In this document: piece after piece, positions 20,610 through 29,826 of the stretch
How positions within the stretch are numbered: the stretch's first letter is position 1
Layout of the letters: every line of letters begins with the position of its first letter
From: Leishmania mexicana MHOM/GT/2001/U1103
Taxonomy: Eukaryota > Euglenozoa > Kinetoplastea > Trypanosomatida > Trypanosomatidae
Direction: 5' to 3'
DNA length: 64,000 nt
NCBI RefSeq assembly: GCF_000234665.1
Contig: NC_018334.1
Coordinates: 1,240,001-1,304,000, forward strand
Notes under the pieces: model-generated
Databases searched by the model: none
What the model saw: the letters and a program-made list of their open reading frames with translations, nothing else
What the model was told of the DNA's origin: nothing
Position numbers and translations under genes: made by a program

Positions 20610-23038
20610 TCAGCTAAGTAGTACTGATACTCCGTTGCGCCGGGACGTCAGCGCCGCCACCACGGCCATCACCTCCTCACTTTGTCGCTGGGCCGCCGTG
20701 GAGCCACGCATGCTCACATAGCGTAGCCGCGGAAGACTCCGAAACGCTGTAAAACTCGTCAGCTGGCGACAGAAACTGATGTCGAGGTCATGCAAAGATG
20801 GGACGCGAGCCAATCCCTCCAAAAGCTGAACCCCAGTGCCAGTGAAGCAAACGTTCTCGCAGACTGAAGCACTGGTCGAGAGGACCGACCTCGTCGAGGT
20901 GGATGCACTGAGCCAAGAGAAGCCTCTCCAGAGAGCAGGAGCGGCTCAGCCCAGACACGTGCAGCACACCGCTGCCAGTGGCTTCGACCTCACGCAAGCA
21001 CGGCGGCAATCCTAGTGGCCCGAGATCAGCCAACTGAGCGCACGCGCTCCCATCCAAATCCCCCCCGCGCAGTGTAGTGCTGCGAAGCCACAACGGAGGT
21101 GAGGGTGTGGTGCTGGAGGCGTGCATGATCGAACTCGACATCGGTGAAAGTGCTGTCACCAGTGGCACGTCGCAATCCCGCACTCCCAAACGGGCAAGGC
21201 TGTGGCTCTCACGCAGCCCATCAAACACCGTCACGGTGCTCTCTGAGATGAACATATTCCGCACCATGGGAATCGCACCGCAAGCGCTAACGTCGGTCAA
21301 GTCCAAGCACCCTTGCAGACTCAGCGATGGAAGTGTGCGACCCTGCGCCAAGCCAGTGAAGTCAAAGATGCCGCTCTGTGATGCGACGGTGTCCCTCAAC
21401 GACGGCGCGGCTCCCAGCGGCGACAGACTGCGAAGCTGAGAACAGAGGGTGAGCACGATCTTCTCCAGCGCCACAAACACCTCCATCCCGTCAAGCGAGG
21501 AGAGGGCTGTTGTATTGGAGAGATCCAGGAGCCGCAGGTGGGGCCGCACCGCGGTCAGCGAGAGTGAAAAATAAACGCCGGCGGCGGCGGCAGGAGCGGC
21601 AGGGCGAAGACCACGGCCAGCGACCACAGAGGCAGCCAACGGGGTACTTGAGCTAGCTGCAGGTCCTGTCACCGTTGCCGCCGCACCAGCCGTCACCACA
21701 CACGTCTGAGTTGCCCTACCGCGGCAGCGCAAAACGCATATGCACCGAAAGGCTCTGTGCACGGGGGCCACCTCGGTGCCCTTCGACTAAGCGGCGTACA
21801 TTTGGTTCTCTGTCATCCGTTGCGCATCAGCCGGACGCCAACGCTCCGGTAAACGTATCCATTCCGTCACCATAAGTGGGTAACCCTCGATGAGCAGCTC
21901 CACCAGCGCCACAAATCCGGCCGCGGTGTCCTGCGGCTGTGCATCTGCCGGATCTGCCGGCACCGACTCCGTATGTCGCCGCACCACCGCTATTTTGCCC
22001 TAACCTAAGGACGCCGCCCACCGATAACTGGGCCTTGCGCCACAGCCTCATTACCGCTGAGCCATCCGCGCGAGTATGCCGCTCCGTGGCGCCAGGCAAA
22101 ATCGGCCGCGGCGCAACCACCTCGACGCAGAGAGGCACGCACGAGCTCTGGTAACTGGCAGTGGAGGGAAAGCCAGACAAAACGGAAGTGTCGATGGTGC
22201 CGTTCTTCACGCATCCGCCACCGACGACCGAACTCGCCCCCTCGCCCTCGTCCTAATTGGGCAGGTGGTGGCTCGCTTCGAGTGCCGGGTCTGTCGGTGT
22301 GCTTGTTCTTGGCCGGCCGTACCACCAGGCAGCTTTGCACATGACTGCAGTGATCCCCTCCAGCAATGACCCGCGCACCACACAGCAGCAGTGCAGACGG
22401 TTGTCGTCTACGACAGATGCTGCGAGACCGCTGTGTGGGTTGCTGTGACAAGTAAAAGCAGGCGTTTTATGCGATTTCGAGGCCGCAACAGTGCGGCGCA
22501 GCTGTGTTGCAGACGCCGTCCTGAGGCCCGTCGCCGCGTCACAGTGCAGGGAGGTTGCCACTCCAGAAAACAAGAGCACTGCAGCCTGGTCACCAGCGAG
22601 ACGCGCCCGCGGGTCCGCCGCAGCCACTGCGAGCGGGTGTGGCGACTCTTGGAGACGATGGGAAAGTGTTTCTTGGAGAGTGGACATGACTAAGTACGTC
22701 GTGGTCATCACCTCTGCTGCTTCTTGGTGATCTCCGCCGTCACTGCCATCATTAGCCTCGGACGCCTTTCCAGTCGTTCCCGGCGCGCTGTGGCCCTGCT
22801 CGCCTCTGATTCGTGCGCTCGTCGTTGCCTCGCTCGCCCAGATACCTGGTCCCATCGTGTCACCCCCGCGTAAGCCCTGCACCAGTCGCGCAAATGGACT
22901 GCCGTCGCTGCCGTACACGTCGACGCGTCGCTCCCCTCTGTCATCGAGGTTCAGTACCTCGTCTTCGTTGTTCCTGAACAGCCACAGCCTCAGCAAGATC
23001 AACCGGCGTAGGAAGCCATTGCACCAACAGAGCCGCAT
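20610..23038 (-). pseudogene. Decayed leucine-rich-repeat protein gene
   Basis: A 2.4-kb minus-strand relic breaks into at least four pieces. From the ATG at 23038 a frame runs to an in-frame TAG at 22253-22255, and the same frame then continues to about 21990. A frameshift leads to a frame containing VALVELLIEGYPLMVTEWI and a TAG at 21787-21789; that frame then continues and carries clear LRR text: LRLLDLSNTTALSSLDGMEV, LEKIVLTLCSQLRSLSPL, LPSLSLQGCLDLTDVSACG, LERLLLAQCIHLDEVGPL. A second frameshift near 20790-20850 leads to LHDLDISFCRQLTSF and LPRLRYVSMRGS up to the final stop at 20610. Two nonsense codons and two frameshifts in one otherwise continuous homology argue for a pseudogene rather than several small genes. 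The intact product would have been roughly 800 residues. Confidence 0.8.
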
Positions 23039-25275
23039 GCTCGCGGGATGAAGAATGGTGTGCCAGTCGCAGCGGCAGCAAGAGGCGGAGGCGGAGGCGA
23101 GGAAACGAGCACCGCTGATGAATCAGCCGATGTGTACTACACGCAAGTGTGCAGACACGGCGGGGCAGCGCTTGCGTGGTGCATGTTTATGGAGGTCTGA
23201 AGAAGCTCCCCCAACAACAAAACGGTGCGTACAAGCGGTAGAGAGGCGCGATGTGCGGTTTGGGCATCAAGAGAAAGAGAGGCCCAACGAAAACGGCAAG
23301 CAAAAGGCTGCATGGGGAACAGAGGCGGAGACCCACAAGAGGTTGACGCAACTCGGCGCGGACAGCGGCAGACATGCCGTGCGCTCAGGCACTGGCCACC
23401 GAGCGCGCGGAAAGCACACTGACGGACACGCTGCAGTGCACGTGCCCGACATCGTGTTCTGTGTGCATGTGTCGTGGCGTAAACGTGAAAGGATACTCGA
23501 GCAGTGAGAGCACCACCTCTGAGTTACTCCAAGTCACCCCACCTTCGCCTCATCTCCGCGTGGCACCTTCACTGAGCGGGGCGGCGCCGCATGCCTCCCC
23601 CCTCCCCTCCCCTGTGAGTTGCTGCCCCTCTCCGCGCCTGTGGGCAGAGAAGCACCATGCTACCAAATGTGCGGTGGCGCTGTCTGGATCCTTCTTTTAC
23701 CTCTTCGCTTGCAATTCCCCCTGTGTGACTGCGTTGCCCACGTAGACACAACACAGAGGAGCGAGGGGGTCCATCCCACACACACACACACACACACACA
23801 AACCACAACCAATGTAGCAAGCGTGCGAGAGCCGGGAGAAACAGCAAAGGAAGGGAATGGACATCATCAGCTATTCCCGTCACGCATACAGCGCCGGGCA
23901 GGCGAAGCATGGGGATAGGTCAGACGAAGGCCATGAAGGGAAAGATGTGGGCTCTCACAGAGCAACAGTGGGCAGAGGGAGTGTGTGGCGGGGTGGAGAC
24001 TTTGGCGTCAGCGCCAAAACGACAGAAAAGGACGAGGGCGAAGCCGAAAGTACGCAGTCGTGCGTTGCTGGAAGTTCCATCCCAAGTTAGGATACCCTCT
24101 GGCCAGTGATGTCATGGGTGCAGGGGTGAGCAGCCGCTTCTCTCCGCAGCGCTGACTTGGCGGTACAGCCCTCCTCCGGTCAGGTCTTCCCTGAGCCCGG
24201 CCAGTCGTCTGCTTGTGCAACAGAGCTGTGTTGGCATGCGCACTCTAGCAGGGGAAAATACAGCTCCGTGGCGTGTCGTCTTCCCGTGTGGCAAGCTACC
24301 ACCCCTGTGAGCATCTAATTATCCTGTCCTGTCCCTCTCAGGGCCACCCGCAGGGCAGCCCTGTCTTCAGAGTTCTTTGAGGGCTCGTGCGGCTGGTGCT
24401 GCTCCTCGGCGCGGAGAGGGGCTGCCAGGATCTTCTTCGGCCCGTTTAGTGCCTCTGCTGCATAATCCGCCCCTGCACCCCTCAAGCAGTGCAAGACGAC
24501 GTTTGCATTCGCCTGTTGCCGGACCTCGGCGCACACGACATGCTTGACGGTGGCGGTCTCTGTTGGGGTGGTGACGGGTGAGGCGACGAGCCTACACACT
24601 TGCTCTATTCACCTGGCGTATCGTCTGCAGAAAGGAAAGGGAGGAGAGATTGTACGGAGTAAGAGGGGTGTGCGCATTGCAGCTGCCGTGCTGTACGAGC
24701 AGAGGACAGGATAGACGTCAGAGGACATCCAAGGTAAGCAGGTGGTAGGTTGTTGGATCATGAGACCGCACATATCGCGGCTCGGTCCCTGGGCCCTTAA
24801 GAGACGGCATGATGCGTTTTCTCGACGGCTTCTACTTGCCACTCTCTGAAATCCCACCAGTGTGCAAGCGACCTCTGACCTCCTGCTTCACCACCCCGCG
24901 GAGATGTAAACAAAACAGGAGAAACAGGGGGCGATAGGGTTCTGACCGCCTGCCTGCAACACATATATATATATCTACCAATGTGGTGCACACAGCTGTC
25001 GTTTCGTGTGCGTGCGAATTCCTCTCGCAGATGTCGATGACGCGGACGGTTGGATGCGAAACAAATGAGCGAAGAAGAAAGGAAATGGAGGCGGCACACA
25101 GACACACACGCGCACAGAGAGCGCGAGGCCCCGCACGCATAACGAGAGGGCACCGCAACATCGCGACGTACGCTGGCATGGGGATACCGGAGAGGAACGT
25201 ACGCAGACGAACACATCGAAGTCGACGTCTCATCACGCGTTCCATTCGGAGCCACGAGGCGGTAACATGCTGTGC
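23039..25275. other. Spacer with possible relic at 24.1-24.9 kb
   Basis: No intact gene. The part at 24085-24610 is of higher complexity than the surrounding GA- and CA-rich sequence, and may be another degenerate element or gene remnant; the minus-strand frame 24315-24599 is the most protein-like piece but I recognise nothing in it. A TA run lies near 24963-24975. Confidence 0.4.
23777..23800. repeat. (CA)n microsatellite
   Basis: An uninterrupted run of about 12 CA units in the spacer between the LRR pseudogene and the PPR-like gene. Confidence 0.95.
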
Positions 25276-28200
25276 TCAGAGTTGACTGCTCTCACCAAGG
25301 CTAAGGCACGCCTCCACCGCCTGTGGGTTTCTCGAAAGCTGAGTGAGGACTTCGTGGGGATAAGCGCGATACCACACCTCCAGCGCGTCCTCCCACCCCA
25401 ACAGCGAAAAGAAGAGTTCGCAGTGGCGCGCCTGCACTGCACAAAGGGGGCGTAGCGGGTCGAGGCGCTGCTGCCCACTTTGGAGTTGCGACGATGACGC
25501 GGTGAAGGCCGACGTGGCGCTCGGCAGCGCACCCTCCTGCCATTGATGTTGCTGATCCTTCCGCGCAGCCGCCGCGGACTGCGCCGCTAGTAGGTAACGA
25601 GTGGTCTCGAGGGCCACCTGTCGTGGGACAGTGTGGCCGTAAGAGCTGGCGCGTGACTGTGCAGCGGCACACAAGTGGTACAGGAGCGAGAGGGTGCCCG
25701 GGCGTACTGTCTGCAGGCCACACAGCTCACATTGCAGCTGCACCAACATCGCGCCAGCTCTGCTGACTTCAGCGCTGCTGTCAACGCCAGAGTCTGTTGC
25801 CCCCTTAGCAGTCGTCAAAGAGGCCTGGTCATGCTCGGCGACACGGCAGCAGAGCTTCAGAAGGTTGTGCAGCAGCACCGGTTCCACAGAATAGTGTGCC
25901 CCCGCGTCCTTGAGCGCACCCAAAACGAGCCGGACCAAGTGAAGCGCCACCGCGCAGCGCTCCGCGCATGCGCCATCACGGTCGACGCAGTCATGTCGTG
26001 ATCCCTTCTCTCCAACCCTCACATCAGTGGCGGGTAGTCTTGAACGCGGCAGCGGGGGCAAAAGGCGGTCTAGCTGGTTTGGCAAGAGCATGTGCGTCGG
26101 CGGCAGGCATCCGTAGCGCACAATAGCGCGCTCCAGCAGTTGGTGCAGCTGCTGGACCCGGTGCGCAGAACTCCGCGGAGCATCTTCGTCCTGTCCCGCG
26201 ACCGTTGCAGCAGTGAATGCATCCATTTGCATCCGTTGGCTTACCCCATCGTGCGAGTCGGGGGCCCCCGGCACCGCCGTGTCCAAAAGAGAAACGACTG
26301 CCTCGAAGGTGGCACCGTAATAGGCCTCCCTTGCCACCGCATCGGCTGCTGCATGGCCAGGCTCGTTCTCTACGAAAGACTCCTCCTCGTTACGCACCCC
26401 TGTGTCGGTGCAAGGCGCAGAGAAGTGCGCTGCAAGAGATGCCAGGTAGCGCCGCGTCCATACCCACCGCTTTGTGTAGCACAGACCTGCCTCGGGGAAA
26501 GAGGAAGTGGACGAGATGAACGGTGCCGACGGCGAAGTCAGGCACTTGATGACGCGCACTACCTCGCAGTGTACGGCTACGGGGTATGCCAGGAGCCACG
26601 AGTGGAGAGGGGCCGCCAAGCCTGCAGCGGCGACGGAGGCTGTTGGCGGTGGAGGTACGCAGAGAAACAGAGACGCCAGCAAACTTTCAGAGCCGTCTTG
26701 CCTCGCCGCATCAGTGGTGGCCATACGAGGGTGCATGCGGCGCTGCATCAACAGCCACACCACTGTGAGGGCACGTCCGCTCGGGTGGTGGAAGAAGGCG
26801 GTGCTGCCCGCCCACCAGGGAGGCGCAGAAGAGTTGACAGTTCCACAGGACGTCCCATGAACTTCATCATCAGCGTGGCCCTCCGCCTGAGTCCTTCTTA
26901 CACGCGTGCTCTCGCGCAGTACGTGGAACAGCGTTGACCCCTCCACTGTCAGCCTCTCTTCTTCCCTTTCCAGGAGCACGCTCCGCAGGGTTGGGTACTG
27001 CGCAACCTCCAGCAGTGCCGCAGAGAGTGAGATGACAGCTCTCGTGCCGAGACTCTTCTCTGCCATCTCCATGTCTAGCGACTCTAGCGCCAGCTTCTCC
27101 GCTGCTTGGGGTTGTCCCTGAATGCGGAGGAGCTCCACAGCGGCAGCCAACGTCAGCGAACGTGGCGTTGGCGCGGAGGACGTCCTGGTCTTCTGAACCA
27201 CCGATGAAGGTGGTGCAGCGCGGCGGTCTGTGGTGCCAGTGCTCGCAGCAGCTCTTTCATTTGAACACGTCTCCAAAACACCGTAATGCCGAAGGAGTCG
27301 CAGAGCCACATGCCAGGGGAGCTGTGGGTGACGCAGCAGGAACGACAGCGCCGCCAGTGTCGGTGTACGGCGCGGTGAACGAGGAGGGGAGCTGTGCCCT
27401 TCGTTCGCGTGTTCAGGCAAGCGAGACACCTCCGCACTCGTGTCGCCACAGGGCAGTGCACCGTAGTTGAAAGCGAGGACTTCAAGGCAGTAGCGCCAGA
27501 AGTCCTCGCGGGTCCCAAGCGCCGCGGGGGAGAGAACGCGATGTTCCGCCTCTCTCAGCGCCAACGTTTTCGACAAAACACATTCCACCTCCCGGTCATT
27601 CAGCATCAGCCGCATCGAGGTCACTTCAGCCGCGCTAGGAGAGCGGGGGGCGCCTTCGCCCTCTCGCTGGGCGCCGACTCGTCGCCTCCCTGTTACGCTG
27701 CGGTGCCGATTCAGCGCCGCCACGACCGCGGTCACCGAGTCGATGGTGACCTCGTGAAGAAAGCCGAGCCGTGCCTCTCCGATCTCTCTCCGAGAAAGGG
27801 CAGGCGGTTTCCTAATGGTGGGCTCCGCAGATGCGTGCGGTGCTGGCGCGCCCACACCTCGAGGATCTGGGCTTAACGTGCGGACCGCCGTGGAGCGCAT
27901 GCCTTCGTCGAACAGCAGCAATGCCTCTTCCCACTTGTGCTTTGAGATAAGGCCTCGAATGAGCTTGAAGATGTCCAGCAGAGATCCGCTCCAGGCGAGA
28001 TCCAGCACCGCCAAACGATCCTTCTCCGACGGGAGCGCTTGCAGAGCGGAGAGAAAGTGGCCGCTCAGTCGCACTAGAGGAGGAGAGGAAGATGAAGCGG
28101 CTCCAGTCACGTCGGTGGATAGGGTGGATGTGGTGCCGATGCCCGGCTGCAGGTGCCGCACCATTGCGGCGAGAGTGTTCGTTGGGGCGCTAGGAGAGTT

Positions 28201-29226
28201 TTGTGCCGCGGCCATCGCCATCGACAGCGTGGTCCCCCACTGCCGCGACAACCAGTCGTCCTCATGCGGGGACAGCCGCTGCTGCTGCTCGCGTTGGTGC
28301 CGTTGCGCGTGCAGCAACTTCACGCACAGCTCATACACCTGGAGCACCGCCTCCCACTGCCCGGCGCGGCCCAGCTGCTGCACCAAGTACGATGTCGTGA
28401 TGGGGCCTGGCAAGTCACGTTGATAGAGGGTGTGATAGTAAAAGTGGAGTCCTCTCTCCCACTCATCGGCCTGCAGAAAAGTCGTGAGGGTCATGTGGCG
28501 CAGTGCCTTCAGGAAGGCAGAGTGGGCCGCCGTATATGCCGTGCTCCTCGGCGGTGACGGAGGCGCTATTTTTTTGGTGGAGAAAGGTTGGCCGTTGGTG
28601 GATGGGGTGTGAACCTCTGTGGCGCAGAGGTGGTAGAGACACAGTGCATCCTGCCACGCTTGCTGCGACGGTGGGGCGAGGCTGATGTGGTGCAGCAGCT
28701 GTGCTGCAGCAGGAGGACTGAGAGAGGTCGGGAACACCTGTAGTCGTGCGCCTGGCTGTCTCGCCCGCCACATATGGAGGAGCCGCAGCGTCAGCGCCCA
28801 GCCGGATGGCGGAAATACACCATACCGCAAAAGATGCTCCGTCGCCTGCACCACTGAGTCCGATTCGGGTGTAGGTGTGCTTGCTGGCAGTTCTGCTTCG
28901 TAGTGCACCTTCGACAGGGAGGTGCCCGGCATTGTGTCCACTAAACAGGCAAGCTCCACGAGCTGCAGCGCCGCGGTCCATTCGTGTGACACACGAGGCG
29001 GGTTCCTGCAAAACCGGCGGTATACATTTGCCTTCGCGGCTATGCCTGGCCCCCCACGAGATGATGCCCGGTAGATGAATGACCAGAGGCCCCGTGGAAA
29101 CCACCGAAGGAGGTGCCGCTGCAGCTGGACCGAGGAGGCATGTCGTGACAGCCGTCCCTGCCGCGCCTCAGCCAACACACGCGCAAGCGACGCGCGGGAT
29201 GGGCTGGCCGAGGACGGCGACGACAT
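25276..29226 (-). CDS. Large PPR/TPR-like helical-repeat protein, probably mitochondrial
   Basis: This 1316-residue protein contains recurrent helix pairs starting with Trp followed by an Ala/Leu/Tyr helix: EWTAALQLVELA (from residue 82), GWALTLRLLHMW (142), AWQDALCLYHLC (190), EWERGLHFYYHTL (255), QWEAVLQVYELCVKLL (290), later WEEALLLFDEGM, and near the C-terminus WEDALEVWYRAY. The 35-residue step between 256 and 291 fits the PPR period. Trypanosomatids have many such divergent PPR proteins that work in mitochondrial RNA metabolism and ribosomes; membership is inference from pattern. The N-terminus after the chosen start (MSSPSSASPSRASLARVLAE) is Ser/Arg/Ala-rich and could be a presequence. 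The frame is open to 29304, where another Met would add 26 mainly hydrophobic residues; both starts are possible. Confidence 0.85.
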   Translation of the reverse strand: MSSPSSASPSRASLARVLAEARQGRLSRHASSVQLQRHLLRWFPRGLWSFIYRASSRGGPGIAAKANVYRRFCRNPPRVSHEWTAALQLVELACLVDTMPGTSLSKVHYEAELPASTPTPESDSVVQATEHLLRYGVFPPSGWALTLRLLHMWRARQPGARLQVFPTSLSPPAAAQLLHHISLAPPSQQAWQDALCLYHLCATEVHTPSTNGQPFSTKKIAPPSPPRSTAYTAAHSAFLKALRHMTLTTFLQADEWERGLHFYYHTLYQRDLPGPITTSYLVQQLGRAGQWEAVLQVYELCVKLLHAQRHQREQQQRLSPHEDDWLSRQWGTTLSMAMAAAQNSPSAPTNTLAAMVRHLQPGIGTTSTLSTDVTGAASSSSPPLVRLSGHFLSALQALPSEKDRLAVLDLAWSGSLLDIFKLIRGLISKHKWEEALLLFDEGMRSTAVRTLSPDPRGVGAPAPHASAEPTIRKPPALSRREIGEARLGFLHEVTIDSVTAVVAALNRHRSVTGRRRVGAQREGEGAPRSPSAAEVTSMRLMLNDREVECVLSKTLALREAEHRVLSPAALGTREDFWRYCLEVLAFNYGALPCGDTSAEVSRLPEHANEGHSSPPRSPRRTPTLAALSFLLRHPQLPWHVALRLLRHYGVLETCSNERAAASTGTTDRRAAPPSSVVQKTRTSSAPTPRSLTLAAAVELLRIQGQPQAAEKLALESLDMEMAEKSLGTRAVISLSAALLEVAQYPTLRSVLLEREEERLTVEGSTLFHVLRESTRVRRTQAEGHADDEVHGTSCGTVNSSAPPWWAGSTAFFHHPSGRALTVVWLLMQRRMHPRMATTDAARQDGSESLLASLFLCVPPPPTASVAAAGLAAPLHSWLLAYPVAVHCEVVRVIKCLTSPSAPFISSTSSFPEAGLCYTKRWVWTRRYLASLAAHFSAPCTDTGVRNEEESFVENEPGHAAADAVAREAYYGATFEAVVSLLDTAVPGAPDSHDGVSQRMQMDAFTAATVAGQDEDAPRSSAHRVQQLHQLLERAIVRYGCLPPTHMLLPNQLDRLLPPLPRSRLPATDVRVGEKGSRHDCVDRDGACAERCAVALHLVRLVLGALKDAGAHYSVEPVLLHNLLKLCCRVAEHDQASLTTAKGATDSGVDSSAEVSRAGAMLVQLQCELCGLQTVRPGTLSLLYHLCAAAQSRASSYGHTVPRQVALETTRYLLAAQSAAAARKDQQHQWQEGALPSATSAFTASSSQLQSGQQRLDPLRPLCAVQARHCELFFSLLGWEDALEVWYRAYPHEVLTQLSRNPQAVEACLSLGESSQL

Positions 29227-29826
29227 GCATCCTGGCGACGCGTGCCGGCAAGATAATATGCAGAGGGGAAAGAAGTGCAAATGAGGCAGTGCCGTGATCA
29301 GCACCGCGCAAGGAGAACAAGCGCGGGCAACATAAGAATGCTGCGCGGCGACGGTGGCGAAGGGAAATGAGAAGCTTCAACGCTGGCGCAGGCCTCGGAC
29401 GACGCATCGTGCCACCAGACGCACGTGTCAGCTTTGGAGCGGGAGGGCGGGAAGAAGGCGGCGGGTTCTGACGTGGCACCAAAGAGCGCACGGGCCACTA
29501 GCACTTTTCTTCCGCTTTTTTTGTTGCGCGTTCCAAACGGAGCAAAGGGGACGCGGAAAACACAGCAACGAACGCTTGCACACCTCAGGGCCCCTTTTCG
29601 AGGAGGGTGGCGCGCGCGGTTCCCTAGCGAGAGGCACGATGCGCGGAAGCCTCCTACCCATCATGCTCTTGTAGCGCTTACTTGTTCCCGTTTCAAGGCG
29701 GAAAGCACAAGCACCCCCAGCGCACATCCGCCGGCTGCGAGCCCGCTACTTGACCGAGAGCGCGAGGCGCACGCACACACATATATATTACTCACCACAC
29801 CCAAGTGTAAAACTGGCGGCAGCCGG
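29227..29826. other. Spacer, nothing recognised
   Basis: About 600 bases between two minus-strand genes. A short TA run sits near 29782-29790. No gene or RNA recognised. Confidence 0.5.
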
